Assembly (NCBI RefSeq): GCF_023101145.1
Contig: NZ_CP073714.1
Location: forward strand, 5,580,001 to 5,644,000
From: Paenibacillus pabuli
Lineage (GTDB): Bacteria; Bacillota; Bacilli; Paenibacillales; Paenibacillaceae
Length of the DNA: 64,000 nt
Direction of reading: 5' to 3'
The notes under the pieces are model-generated. The model was given only the letters and a program-made list of their open reading frames with translations, searched no databases and had not been told where the DNA came from. Positions within the stretch are counted from its first letter, which is position 1, and every line of letters begins with the position of its first letter. The position numbers and the translations under genes were made by a program. Positions 21,116 through 30,530 of the stretch are shown here, in pieces.

Positions 21116-21562
21116 TTATTCAAATGTTTTAATAAAATTTTTCTGATCCTTTGTAAATACATATCCACGATGTTCGTAAAATCGGTGAGCCGGGATTCGA
21201 CTTGGATGAGACAGTAATTTAATCCCGGAGTACCCGTTATTCTTTCCCCATTGCTCAAGAGACGCTATCAACAGGCTGCCTGTACCCTGATTTCTAGCCT
21301 TTTCCTTCACAACAAAGCCCAGAATATTTAGTAAAGAGTTGGCAAAAAGCAACTCATATGGACTTCCATGAATATAGCCAATGACCTCGTTATTCTGCTC
21401 ACATACCAAAATCTTATCATTAGTTTTCGTTGTAATGACCTCTATCTTTTCCTTAACTTGCTGCTCGGAAAATTCATGCAGATTCGGGTTGAATTCCTGA
21501 TTCAACAAATAAATATCATGAACATCCGTCACCCTGATCTCCCTAATCTTTCTTTCTCGCAT
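21116..21562 (-). CDS. GNAT-family acetyltransferase
   Basis: 148 residues. Acetyl-CoA binding motif A is FVVKEKARNQGTGSLLIASLE, followed by HRFYEHRGYVFTKDQKNF, the usual GNAT C-terminal strand and helix. The start at 21562 (MRERKIREIRV) fits GAGGGGTTATCGA. Substrate unknown. Single gene with a terminator downstream. Confidence 0.8.
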   Translation of the reverse strand: MRERKIREIRVTDVHDIYLLNQEFNPNLHEFSEQQVKEKIEVITTKTNDKILVCEQNNEVIGYIHGSPYELLFANSLLNILGFVVKEKARNQGTGSLLIASLEQWGKNNGYSGIKLLSHPSRIPAHRFYEHRGYVFTKDQKNFIKTFE

Positions 21563-21613
21563 TCGATAACCCCTCATTCGCCGTTCAGTTTTGCACTCAT
21601 TATCGAAGCACGA

Positions 21614-22504
21614 TTACTCGTTCATGATGGAATTAATGGAAGCATAAACCATCGGCAGGAAACCCTCGGATGGTTCCCCAACCGGTGCATGGATATGGAA
21701 AGCGAAGCCATTGCCATCCAGTTCTTTTACGATGAAATACTCTGTTTTCTTATCGTTCTGAGACATCATGAACAATTTTGCCTCTTTCATCGGGCCATTG
21801 CTAAGCTTTTCCTCGCTTAATTGCTTGACCGCTCCGGTTTCTGACAGCTCTTCCTTCGCATCCACCTTCAGTTCATTCAATTTATAATCCGAAGGCAGCT
21901 TTTCAATCTCTACCTCGTAATCCGGATCAATCTTCATGGTCAATTCATGATCATCCGCATCGTAAACCATCGGTTCAAATACATATAAAGAGTACCCTTT
22001 GCCTTGAGCCAGTGTAACCGGGCGCTTTTCGGTCATACCTTCCACGGTCACCTCAAGCTCAGACGTCTTTGGACGATCAGACGTAACATTGCCGCCTGTA
22101 TTCGTACCGCTATTGTCATCATCGGACTTGATCTTGGCGATATCCTTAAGTACCAATTGTTTGGCCGTCTCATCGCCTTCAATGGCTTTCTCTACATATT
22201 TGAATTGAACGGAATCCTCATCGTCAATATCATCCAAAGACTTTTGCAGATCTTCACCCACCTGGAAAGACATCGGTTCCTCTTTCACACGAATTTCAAC
22301 CGTGTGCGGGTCTGCCCATCCGGTCAAAATGCCTTGCGCTTCAATCACCGCACTTTCCTCAGGCTGCTTCCCTGGTGCCGGTGTCTGTTCCTCTGTATTA
22401 TTTGCGGGTGGCTGAGCAGCAGGGCTGCTGTTACCGCAGGCCACAAGCGAGAATCCCATAACCAAAACAAGGAATGATGCACTAATATTCATCGTATTCC
22501 GCAT
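21614..22504 (-). CDS. Lipoprotein of unknown function
   Basis: 296 residues with a lipobox (SLVACG, Cys 23) followed by a Pro/Glu/Ala-rich linker to about residue 50. Residues 52-125 form a small beta domain (ILTGWADPHTVEIRV). A second domain from about 150 contains YSLYVFEPMVYDADDHELTM and FAFHIHAPVGEPSEGFLPM. GGAGGTGTTCAT precedes the ATG. Lies with another lipoprotein and a polysaccharide deacetylase on the same strand, suggesting a cell-envelope role. Confidence 0.65.
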   Translation of the reverse strand: MRNTMNISASFLVLVMGFSLVACGNSSPAAQPPANNTEEQTPAPGKQPEESAVIEAQGILTGWADPHTVEIRVKEEPMSFQVGEDLQKSLDDIDDEDSVQFKYVEKAIEGDETAKQLVLKDIAKIKSDDDNSGTNTGGNVTSDRPKTSELEVTVEGMTEKRPVTLAQGKGYSLYVFEPMVYDADDHELTMKIDPDYEVEIEKLPSDYKLNELKVDAKEELSETGAVKQLSEEKLSNGPMKEAKLFMMSQNDKKTEYFIVKELDGNGFAFHIHAPVGEPSEGFLPMVYASINSIMNE

Positions 22505-22645
22505 ATGAACACCTCCGTTAGCTTATACGCAATGATGTTTGTCCATGTTGCCTGACTTGCAACGTGACAGCTTAATATTACTTACACGGCTGACCCGTCG
22601 CTCAATCATCCGAAAATGTTCAACAGCCTTTTACACCATGAATAA

Positions 22646-23323
22646 TCAGCCGGCTTGTTCCATTTGCACAAGCTTCGCGTTGGCTGCGTTAAAAGCTTTT
22701 GTCTGCTTGTTGAACTGCTGTCTTGACTCGGCCACTTTGGCATATTGGCTGTTTCGTTCCCGAATCGCACGTTTGATTTTGACCAGATTGGGCTCCACAC
22801 TGCCTCTCATCAATGCATACAACTGCTCGTCCGCATCAAGGCTCTGCCTGTAGGAGGCAACAAATGCTTCAAATGACGCAGCTCTTTGCTCATATTTATC
22901 CAATACCGTGTGGGCCTGAGCCAGATTCTCTTCCTTTTCAAAAGATAAATCATCCAGTGAAGTTCGCAACTCTTTCATCTGTTCTTTTGTCCTGCTCATC
23001 ACCGCTTCTGCTTGTTCGAGCAATGTTCTTCGCTCGGCAATATGTCCGTCTGCCTGATCGAGGAGAGCCTCCAGATTGCTGTTTTTGTTCTTCCCTTTAC
23101 TCAAAATCGATCCGTACAATTCCATATCTTCCCGTTCATGACGGGCAATCTCCTTCAGGCTCTGGTTCATCTCCTGATCGGCAATAATCAGTTGATTGAC
23201 TTGATTTGCAGCAGGTACCTGCGGCTGACCGCAAGCACTAACAAGCAGAGCCAGCAATATGCTGACCCCAGCCAGAGCTATCTTTTTTCTTCTAAGCACC
23301 TCGGGGTGCCTCCTCTCTTGCAT
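22646..23323 (-). CDS. YkyA-like cell-wall lipoprotein
   Basis: 225 residues. The lipobox LLVSACG puts Cys near 31. The mature part is almost entirely long coiled-coil helices (about 40-220), the pattern of YkyA/putative cell-wall-binding lipoproteins of Bacillus. Fifty bases downstream of the polysaccharide deacetylase gene, so probably one transcript. Confidence 0.65.
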   Translation of the reverse strand: MQERRHPEVLRRKKIALAGVSILLALLVSACGQPQVPAANQVNQLIIADQEMNQSLKEIARHEREDMELYGSILSKGKNKNSNLEALLDQADGHIAERRTLLEQAEAVMSRTKEQMKELRTSLDDLSFEKEENLAQAHTVLDKYEQRAASFEAFVASYRQSLDADEQLYALMRGSVEPNLVKIKRAIRERNSQYAKVAESRQQFNKQTKAFNAANAKLVQMEQAG

Positions 23324-23373
23324 CTATCGCTCGATGACTTATCGCTTATTTCGTTATTTTTGCAAATGCCTGC

Positions 23374-24276
23374 TTATAACCGGGTATCCCCGCTAAAATT
23401 AGCTACCCAATGGGCGCTCGGATCGTAGACCTCAAACTCATAACCTCGATCTTCAAGCAGTTTCAGAATGCGCGGCAGTGCCTGTACCGTTTGCTCGCGC
23501 TCATGCATCAGAATCACTTCCTTGTCCCGATGCACACTTCTGCTGACCCGTTTAACGATTTTGTCCGGCTCACCCGGCAGATTCCAGTCGAGGGAATCGG
23601 TGGTCCAATCCCACAATTTGAATCCGGCCGCAGCAATGTCACCCCTGAAATCCTCGCCGATCTGTGGGCTGCTGCCATACGGAGCACGGATCAGGTGTGG
23701 CGTGAAGCCAATGAGGTCGTGGACCATCTTCTGCTCCTTCTTGAATTCCTTCACAAAATTAGCGGAGCTTCCGCTCTTATACAATTTGTTATAGTTATGT
23801 GTCATGCTGTGAAGCCCCGGATAACTGCCCTCTTTGACAAGCCGCTCCACTGCTTCCTTGTGTTGATTCAACTGGCGTCCAATCATGAAAAAGGTTGCCT
23901 TCGCCTCATGCTGCTTCAAAATATCCAGCAGTTGATCCGTATATACACTTGGTCCATCATCAAACGTTATGTATGCCAGCTTGCGCACTTGCCCTTGGAA
24001 CCGCGCGGGCTCCTCTTTGGACTCCGGAGTCATTTCAATCATGCCAAGCTTGGTTGGCTGTTCAATCGCAGCGACTGGCGGAGGTGTTACATAATTCTTG
24101 ATCCAGTGCGTCATGCCAATGAATGCATATGTTAAACCGATAATGAGCAGTGCCAGAAGCGCCAGCGCAGCACTCAGTCTCCCATACCGGATTTTTCTTC
24201 GTCCATGCGTCTTGGTTCGGCTTGTTCTATGCGGAATGCCGCCACTTTCTCCCGCTCTCTGTTGTTGAACTCTCAC
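23374..24276 (-). CDS. Polysaccharide deacetylase (NodB family), membrane-anchored
   Basis: 300 residues. Basic N-terminus, one membrane helix near 36-55 (LALLALLIIGLTYAFIG), then the NodB domain: TFDDGPS (catalytic Asp and metal Asp), HSMTHN (H-x-x-x-H metal ligands), RAPYGS, and LMHE at the end. Known activity: removal of N-acetyl groups from peptidoglycan GlcNAc, MurNAc or chitin oligomers. The usual catalytic base Arg/Asp motif appears as RAPYG and WDWTTDSLDW. GTG start at 24276. Confidence 0.85.
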   Translation of the reverse strand: MRVQQQRAGESGGIPHRTSRTKTHGRRKIRYGRLSAALALLALLIIGLTYAFIGMTHWIKNYVTPPPVAAIEQPTKLGMIEMTPESKEEPARFQGQVRKLAYITFDDGPSVYTDQLLDILKQHEAKATFFMIGRQLNQHKEAVERLVKEGSYPGLHSMTHNYNKLYKSGSSANFVKEFKKEQKMVHDLIGFTPHLIRAPYGSSPQIGEDFRGDIAAAGFKLWDWTTDSLDWNLPGEPDKIVKRVSRSVHRDKEVILMHEREQTVQALPRILKLLEDRGYEFEVYDPSAHWVANFSGDTRL

Positions 24277-24458
24277 TTCCAGGCCACTTCCTTACTTTCA
24301 TTTTTTCCCGATTATTGGTACATTATATCGTTTCATGTCTCTATATAGAAGATTAATAGAAAAATGGTCTTGGAGAATGACAGAATAGTTACAAGCCCGG
24401 TTACAATCTACTTATCTATTTCTTCTCTTATGCTTTTCCTGCGGATGCATTCTCCTGT

Positions 24459-24464
24459 ATAATA
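24459..24464 (+). promoter_or_regulatory. -10 box of the EamA transporter gene
   Basis: TATAAT about 40 bases before the start. The -35 (TTTCCT at 17 bases) is poor. Confidence 0.35.
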
Positions 24465-24505
24465 AATTGATTTACGCCATTTAACTTCAAGAAGGAGCTA
24501 CATCC

Positions 24506-25450
24506 ATGACTAGCTTGAACCGTGCCGGCAGATCGATCTTTCTGCTATTCTTTGTCGGCATTATTGCCATTTCGTTTTCTTCCATCTTTGTACGTTGGTC
24601 TACAGCCGACGTCGCCGTCATTGCGATGTACCGACTGTTCCTCACCAATCTGCTGATGCTGCCTTTTGTGTGGAAATACCGGCATGAGATGATGCGTTTA
24701 AACTTCAGACAGTGGGCTTTACTGCTCGCATCCGGCGTCATGCTGGCACTGCATTTCCTGCTCTGGATGGGATCGCTTCGGCTCACGAGTGTAGCCAGTT
24801 CAACGGTCATTCTCGCTTTGGAGCCTATATTGATTCTGGCCGGTTCCGTCTGGCTGTTCAAAGCCAAAATCAACCGCATGATGATCATTGGAATGGGCAT
24901 CGCCCTGCTCGGATCAATCGCGATTGGAGCTGGAGATTTCCAGCTGGCAGGCACAGCGCTGCGAGGAGATATTCTTTCTTTGCTCGGGACGATCGCTGTA
25001 GCGGTACATATGCTGCTAGGACAGTTTTTACGTGCCGGACTCAGTGCCTTCTCCTATAATTTCTGGGTATTTTTCGTAGCTGCCTGTACGCTTGCGGTAT
25101 ATAATCTGGTTAATGGTCACCCGTTTGGCGGTTATGCGGCTTCTGAGTGGGGGATTTTCCTGTTGCTCGCCATCGTGCCAACGATCTTTGGACATTATCT
25201 CTTCAACTGGCTGCTGCAATATATGAATGCCACGACCGTATCGATGGGGGTTCTGGGGGAACCTGTATTTTCCTCCCTACTGGCCTGGATGCTCCTCGGC
25301 GAATCGCTCAATGCATTGCAGATGTCTGCCGGAGTTGTCATCATTTTCGGGGTATGGATCTTCATTCGGTATGGCAAAACCAAACCTCAGCCCATTCCTT
25401 CAGATGCTCCTGTAGCTGGAAAAGGGCCAGTCGAACCTACAGTGGTGTAG
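24506..25450 (+). CDS. EamA/DMT-family transporter
   Basis: 314 residues, ten predicted helices in two EamA repeats (about 12-145 and 155-295). Conserved pieces include SFSSIFVRWS in helix 1, MYRLFLTNLL in helix 2, LEPILILAGSVWLF in helix 4 and GVLGEPVFSSLLAWMLLGE in helix 9. Exports or imports small metabolites; substrate unknown. AGAAGGAGCTACATCC precedes the ATG. Divergent from the deacetylase gene and about 100 bases before the sulfurtransferase. Confidence 0.8.
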   Translation: MTSLNRAGRSIFLLFFVGIIAISFSSIFVRWSTADVAVIAMYRLFLTNLLMLPFVWKYRHEMMRLNFRQWALLLASGVMLALHFLLWMGSLRLTSVASSTVILALEPILILAGSVWLFKAKINRMMIIGMGIALLGSIAIGAGDFQLAGTALRGDILSLLGTIAVAVHMLLGQFLRAGLSAFSYNFWVFFVAACTLAVYNLVNGHPFGGYAASEWGIFLLLAIVPTIFGHYLFNWLLQYMNATTVSMGVLGEPVFSSLLAWMLLGESLNALQMSAGVVIIFGVWIFIRYGKTKPQPIPSDAPVAGKGPVEPTVV

Positions 25451-25557
25451 CTTGTGTTTGTATTCGAATATTTGTAAAAAACAATTGGAACCTGTGAATC
25501 TGCATTACGCAGCTTCCGGTTGAATCCATCCCATTACATACAAGGCGGTGTGTTTTC

Positions 25558-26397
25558 ATGAAAAATATTGTATCCATGCGCTGGCTGCTTGCCAGAATGT
25601 ATGAACCGGATGTCGTCATTGCCGATTGCCGATTCCTGCTCGGTCAACCGGATGCCGGACGACAAGCCTATGAAGCTGGACATATTCCAGGTGCTGTCTA
25701 TCTCGATCTGGAAAAGGATCTGTCCGCTCCTGTATCTACCCACGGAGGACGTCACCCGCTTCCAGATCCGGCTGCACTGGCAAGTCGCCTCTCTAAAGCC
25801 GGCATCGGCTCGAATGCACGCCTTATTGCCTACGATGACCAAGGTGGTATGAATGCATCGAGGCTGTGGTGGTTACTTCGTTATCTAGGACATGAGCAGG
25901 TGTATGTCATGGACGAAGGCTTCTCTGCCTGGCAGAATGCCAAGTTTCCAGTGACTACCGATGTGCCCGTTCAGATTCCGGCTTCGTTTGAGGTGAACGT
26001 GCAGCCAGGACTCTTGGCAAGTGTAGAGGATGTGCAGCAAGCCTCTGCTGACGGCTCAGCTGTGCTGATCGACTCCCGCGATGCCCGCCGTTATGCCGGG
26101 CTGGAGGAACCGATTGATGCCAAGGCCGGACATATTCCAGGGGCAGTGAATTATTTTTGGAAGGACGTGCTTGGTGCGGATGGTCGCTGGTCTGGTGTTG
26201 AAGCACTGGAGGAAAGGTTCGTGAAGCTGGACAAGGATGGTGCAATCATCGTGTATTGTGGCTCCGGCGTCTCCGCCTGCCCGAATGTGATTGCGCTGGA
26301 AGAAGCGGGATACACTAATGTGAAGTTGTATTCCGGGAGCTGGAGCGACTGGATTAGTTATGAGGAGAATCCGGTAGCTACCGGCGAAGAAGTTTAG
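25558..26397 (+). CDS. Sulfurtransferase with two rhodanese domains
   Basis: 279 residues. N-terminal inactive rhodanese domain (about 5-125, GHIPGAVYLDLEKDLS, HPLP, YDDQGGMNASRLWWLLRYLGH) and C-terminal catalytic domain (about 145-275) with the active-site loop YCGSGVSAC (Cys near 234). The loop composition fits thiosulfate or 3-mercaptopyruvate sulfurtransferases. Cytoplasmic. A degraded copy of the C-terminal 60 residues lies at 29,042-29,256. Ends in a strong terminator. Confidence 0.88.
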   Translation: MKNIVSMRWLLARMYEPDVVIADCRFLLGQPDAGRQAYEAGHIPGAVYLDLEKDLSAPVSTHGGRHPLPDPAALASRLSKAGIGSNARLIAYDDQGGMNASRLWWLLRYLGHEQVYVMDEGFSAWQNAKFPVTTDVPVQIPASFEVNVQPGLLASVEDVQQASADGSAVLIDSRDARRYAGLEEPIDAKAGHIPGAVNYFWKDVLGADGRWSGVEALEERFVKLDKDGAIIVYCGSGVSACPNVIALEEAGYTNVKLYSGSWSDWISYEENPVATGEEV

Positions 26398-26438
26398 GAT
26401 TTTGATACATTGTGGATGATTTGGAATAGCTAAGCGGT

Positions 26439-26475
26439 AATGCCGCCTGGGTCTAAGGACTCGTGGCGGCATTTT
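26439..26475 (+). terminator. Terminator of the sulfurtransferase gene
   Basis: AATGCCGCC and GGCGGCATT, then TTATCG and an eight-T run shortly after. The stretch to 26,740 holds only a weak minus-strand frame (26,492-26,698) without a ribosome site. Confidence 0.75.
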
Positions 26476-26742
26476 ATCGTGATTTTTTTTCCTATTCAAT
26501 ACGAGCGGCGGTTTTGGTAGGAATTGAAGAGTGAAGATAAGCTGCCGACTTTGAGAAACGTGTATAAAAGATGGCTTTAAGGGCGTCATGGGGCTGATCT
26601 GTTTCTGCTGAGACAATCGGCACTGCCATAGACGATGAGTAGGAGAATTTTTCGCGCACAATATTGAGGCGATATCGCTTATTACGACTCGGTCTCACGT
26701 CGAATACAAATCCGAGAAAAAGACCGTCCGAACTTTTCCTTC

Positions 26743-26771
26743 TTGGTATTATCCCCTTATTCTCTTATAAT
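26743..26771 (+). promoter_or_regulatory. Promoter of the secreted 667-residue protein
   Basis: TTGGTA, 17 bases, perfect TATAAT, 43 bases before the start codon. Confidence 0.7.
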
Positions 26772-26813
26772 GAGTAATTTAGCGACCAATATACAATTTT
26801 AAGGAGATGGAGT

Positions 26814-28817
26814 ATGAAAGAGAGTATGGTTCGCTTTGCCACAAAGTTTTTGATTGTAGTAGCTATGATTTTGTTTAGTTGGTTGCTACCGATCACGGGT
26901 GGGAAAGCAGAAGCGGCACAAGAGCGGTACAAATCGGAATTCGAATTTGAGTTCAAGTATGAGGAAGAAGCATCCAGAGTTATACCTCAGGTTCGGGTAA
27001 CAAAGTTTTATTTTGATGACGGTCGTGTGGAGACTGAACTTCATGAATTTCCAAAGCAGGCACAAGCTGTATCGAAAGATGCTCAATCTTGGGAGACCGC
27101 ACGCAAAAAAGATGATCCAGCGCTGAAGCAAACATTTTATCCAGGCTGCGGATCGAGCTATGGCACCCATGTGATGAATACAGAGAAAGGTCCGCTAGCT
27201 TTTACGATTTATTGTGATTCAACGACAAACAAACAACCAAATGCAAAAGGTGAAAAGGAGTCAGTAAGCAATCATGTTATCTATAAATATGATCTCGAGC
27301 GCAACCTTCTAAGCGTTTTGAATCAGGTACAAACGTTCGGAAAAAGCCGACCTCCGTTTCAAATGTATTATGACTTTGGAGGCTATACCTTGCAAGAAGG
27401 TAACGGAGAAATAAACTATGAAGAACGAAATATCCGAGTCTATTCACTGCTCAGTAACAAACTGCTGGCGCGTATTGCTGAATATCCACAGGTAATCGAC
27501 CAAACTCTAAGATACACCGAGTACACAAAAATATCTAATGATCCAAAAGTTCTCGCTAAAATCGGCAATTATAATACATATGGCAATAATAATTTCTCGG
27601 TAGAAACATTCATTTTAAATGCAGACGGAACCCGAACAAAAAGTAAGATTCCCGCCGTACTGCCAGACAATGTTTTTTATGAAGATAAAATCGGTTCATT
27701 AACCTATGTCTCGTATAAAAATCCAAAAAACGAAAATACCATGGTAGGTTATCGAACTTCTTCAAGTACAGCAATCAAGCCATTATCTCGCGCAGATGCT
27801 TCAAGTTCCATAAGATTCAGTAAGTACAAACGTTACGTTCTGATTCGTCAGCAAACAGCCAAAGAAAAAACAATAAGAATCGTCGATACAAAAACAGCAA
27901 AAGTTGTATCCGAAATTCCGGATACCGGCGGCGGAGTATATAAGGAAGTTGGCGATTCAATTCTTTTATTCCAAGCCGAAAAGAAAGATTACTACCTGCA
28001 TGTGCCAACAGGAGTTGTTACCCGGAACATGGAAAATTCCCAATTGGTACAAACCGATACAGGTGGCTACACGGGTGACCAATCGAAGCTGATCTCCATG
28101 CAAGCTCCACCACAAATGCTCGTAAATGGCAAACCGATGCGTTATGCCGGCCAAGGGCCTTTCCTGACGAAGGACAACCGCTGGTATGTGGAAGTGAACG
28201 ATTTTGCAAAGGCTGCGGATGCTACAGTGTCCAAAACTTCGAGTGGATTGACGCTCAATCGTGGTAATTACAAAATGACCGTCTCCAAGACCGATAAAAC
28301 GGTATTAACCTGGGCTGGGCAGACCTTCGTACCCTTGGAGACACTGAACGAAAAATTGGGCATGGCTGGAGGTTTCTTGAATTCCCTTTTAGGTAAAGGC
28401 TACGAATACAAAGTGCTCCATGTTTTTTCCAAGGATCTGAAAGAAGCAGATGTGATTGCTCGCCCTGATCTGTATGAGGCCATCGAAAATGATTCAGGGA
28501 ATTATTATTCAATGGAAAATGGCAAACCTGCCGCAAGGCCGTTGTCGGAAGCCAACAGGTATTATTATGATGGAACTAATCTCATCTTCAAAGATGGCTT
28601 ACTCGTAAATGTAGCTTCTATTCACAATGCAGGTGGGCGCACGTTGCGAAATATTCTGTTCGATATCAATAAACTGAAGCATGTCATTGCCGTCTATGGA
28701 ACGCCGAATGCAACCATGACCGGAGGACAAATGGTACGCTGGTACGAGGTGGAAGGTAACGTGCTGGTATTCGAAGGTAACTCTAATTTGAAGGGTGCTT
28801 ATTATATTTCACGATAA
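26814..28817 (+). CDS. Secreted protein with copper-amine-oxidase-N-like domain
   Basis: 667 residues. Signal peptide about 1-35 (FLIVVAMILFSWLLP, GGKAEAA). Residues 40-410 carry no recognised motif and read like a beta-propeller or surface protein (repeated short strands, IRVYSLLSNKLLARI, TIRIVDTKTAKVVSEI). Residues 435-530 (QMLVNGKPMRYAGQGPFL, RWYVEVNDFAKAADA, TWAGQTFVPLETLNEKLGM) match the copper amine oxidase N-terminal-like domain common on Paenibacillus surface proteins. AAGGAGATGGAGT precedes the ATG. Function unknown. Confidence 0.65.
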   Translation: MKESMVRFATKFLIVVAMILFSWLLPITGGKAEAAQERYKSEFEFEFKYEEEASRVIPQVRVTKFYFDDGRVETELHEFPKQAQAVSKDAQSWETARKKDDPALKQTFYPGCGSSYGTHVMNTEKGPLAFTIYCDSTTNKQPNAKGEKESVSNHVIYKYDLERNLLSVLNQVQTFGKSRPPFQMYYDFGGYTLQEGNGEINYEERNIRVYSLLSNKLLARIAEYPQVIDQTLRYTEYTKISNDPKVLAKIGNYNTYGNNNFSVETFILNADGTRTKSKIPAVLPDNVFYEDKIGSLTYVSYKNPKNENTMVGYRTSSSTAIKPLSRADASSSIRFSKYKRYVLIRQQTAKEKTIRIVDTKTAKVVSEIPDTGGGVYKEVGDSILLFQAEKKDYYLHVPTGVVTRNMENSQLVQTDTGGYTGDQSKLISMQAPPQMLVNGKPMRYAGQGPFLTKDNRWYVEVNDFAKAADATVSKTSSGLTLNRGNYKMTVSKTDKTVLTWAGQTFVPLETLNEKLGMAGGFLNSLLGKGYEYKVLHVFSKDLKEADVIARPDLYEAIENDSGNYYSMENGKPAARPLSEANRYYYDGTNLIFKDGLLVNVASIHNAGGRTLRNILFDINKLKHVIAVYGTPNATMTGGQMVRWYEVEGNVLVFEGNSNLKGAYYISR

Positions 28818-28841
28818 ACACGAGGTGATATTCTGTGCTCC

Positions 28842-28877
28842 AAGCCCGTTTCCAAATAAGGACTCGGGCTTTTTTTA
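28842..28877 (+). terminator. Terminator
   Basis: AAGCCCG and CGGGCTT followed by TTTTTTT, 25 bases past the secreted-protein stop. Confidence 0.85.
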
Positions 28878-29041
28878 TTTAGGCTGAAAGAATCCCGAGT
28901 CCCCAGTTTCCATAACCCAATCACAAAATCACTAAGACTAACCTATTATCACACTCTAAGAAGAACAAATTATGGGTGCCGTCGAGGAAGAAAGAACGGT
29001 TGAAAGGCCAGTTGCCCGTGCAGTTTGAAATCCCTTCGGGT

Positions 29042-29256
29042 TGGACGGGAGTTGGAGCGTTAGAAGAACGTTTCAGCAAGCTGGACAAGGATGGTGCGAT
29101 TATTGTGTATTGCGGCTCCGGTGTCTCGGCTTGCCCGAATGTGATTGCGCTCGATGAAGCGGGATACACGAATGTGAAGCTGTATTCCGGGAGCCGGAGC
29201 GACTGGATTAGTTATTAGGAGAATTCGGTTCGGTGGCAACGGGGTAAGAGGTTTAA
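29042..29256 (+). pseudogene. Decayed partial copy of the sulfurtransferase gene
   Basis: The frame reads WTGVGALEERFSKLDKDG and then keeps the active-site loop YCGSGVSACPNVIAL of the gene at 25,558. A TAG stop replaces the Glu codon of SYEEN, after which the old 3' end is still visible at the nucleotide level to about 29,256. The catalytic Cys loop is intact, but most of the protein is missing. A partial duplication, or the remnant of a second paralog, is the likely origin. Confidence 0.8.
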
Positions 29257-29329
29257 GTTTCGATTAGGGAATACAAGAAATTGAAGTGTCTAAATTGATG
29301 TCAATAGAGAGTCGACTTGCATGCAAAAT

Positions 29330-29369
29330 AGGGGCAGGGTCACTCACTAACACGAGTACCCTGCCCCTT
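29330..29369 (+). terminator. Terminator-like hairpin after the sulfurtransferase fragment
   Basis: AGGGGCAGGGT and ACCCTGCCCCT, 11 pairs. The following T-run is weak. Confidence 0.55.
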
Positions 29370-29410
29370 GCTTTAATATACATATGAATATACAGACCTT
29401 AATCAACACT

Positions 29411-29440
29411 TTAACAGATCGAAAAGAAATAGTCTATACT
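29411..29440 (+). promoter_or_regulatory. Promoter of the phosphotransferase gene
   Basis: TTAACA, 18 bases, TATACT, about 70 bases before the start. Confidence 0.55.
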
Positions 29441-29508
29441 TTTGGAAAAATGTTCTATATATTTAGGTTGCTGGCCGGCAAAATACAGATGAAACGGAGC
29501 ATAAATCA

Positions 29509-30480
29509 ATGATTTCCAACAACCATCTTACTCATGAAGAATTACAGGATTATGTGTACAAAGTATTTGGTGCCGGTTACCTCATAACGCAGAGCGCAAG
29601 AATTCATGGAGGCGCACAAAAAGCCATTTACAAAATGGACTTCAAGAATGGTTTTACTTGTATGTTGTATGTTTGGGATATTTCCAGCAACTATTTTCAG
29701 GAAGAGATCTTAAATGAACCCACTTTCCACAGTTCCTATGGCAGCGAACTTTTCTCTTTGAATACTCGCTTTCTCGCTCAACATGGAATTCGAACACCAA
29801 CCTTGTATGATCTGAATAACGATAGAGACCGGCACGCTTATGATTTTGCTCTTGTTGAATATGTAGATGGACAGAAAGCCGAAGCCTATTTCCAGCATAA
29901 AAACCACAACGATCGGGATATATTGTTTCAACGAATCAGGGATATGTTGTCTACTATGCATAACATCCAAAGAAATGTTTACGGAAATGCCAACGATAAC
30001 AGAAAAAAGGCCGAGCCTTGTCACAAAGTTCAGCGGTTGGATGCGGAAACAGCCTTATCCTATGCATCCAAGCACATGACCGATATTAGGAAAAATGAAG
30101 AAAGGCTGCTTGAGAAACTTTATGAATTGGAAGCAGCGATTCAACTCAGAGATCTCTATAGTTTCATTCATGGAGAGCTAGGTCCGGATCATATATGGAT
30201 AGATCATGCGATGCAACCATGCCTTATTGATATTGAGGGCGCAGGATTCTTTGATCTCGAACATGAGCATAGCTTTCTGGAGTTTCGCTTTGGAGACTTT
30301 TATCACTACTTAAAAAATAACGATCTCGACCCGGAGCGGCTGACATTTTATCGATTTTGCCATCATTTATCTTTGGTATCAGGAGGGTTGAAACTGCTTC
30401 ATAGACAATTCCCCGATCAGCAATTTGCTAGAGGCCTTGCGGAGTATTATGCCAGATGCGCAGTTCAGATGCTTATGTGA
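29509..30480 (+). CDS. Kinase-fold phosphotransferase (APH-like)
   Basis: 323 residues. Catalytic loop FIHGELGPDHIWID (near 219-232) and the metal-binding LIDIEGAGFFDLEHE (near 239-253) identify the aminoglycoside phosphotransferase/choline kinase fold. The usual HGD-x4-N appears as HGE-x3-DH, a known variant in this group. Small-molecule phosphorylation is likely, but antibiotic resistance is not shown. The start follows ATGAAACGGAGCATAAATCA, a moderate ribosome site. Followed by the ankyrin gene. Confidence 0.75.
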   Translation: MISNNHLTHEELQDYVYKVFGAGYLITQSARIHGGAQKAIYKMDFKNGFTCMLYVWDISSNYFQEEILNEPTFHSSYGSELFSLNTRFLAQHGIRTPTLYDLNNDRDRHAYDFALVEYVDGQKAEAYFQHKNHNDRDILFQRIRDMLSTMHNIQRNVYGNANDNRKKAEPCHKVQRLDAETALSYASKHMTDIRKNEERLLEKLYELEAAIQLRDLYSFIHGELGPDHIWIDHAMQPCLIDIEGAGFFDLEHEHSFLEFRFGDFYHYLKNNDLDPERLTFYRFCHHLSLVSGGLKLLHRQFPDQQFARGLAEYYARCAVQMLM

Positions 30481-30530
30481 TAAGAACCACAAACATGAAT
30501 ATGGATATACGTCTGGAAGGAGATTTAAAC

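Noticed and set aside
26492-26698. 68-residue minus-strand open frame
   Set aside because: GTG start without a ribosome site and directly after a terminator for the opposite strand; no recognised family. It reads somewhat protein-like, so it may be a remnant, but it is not supported as a gene.
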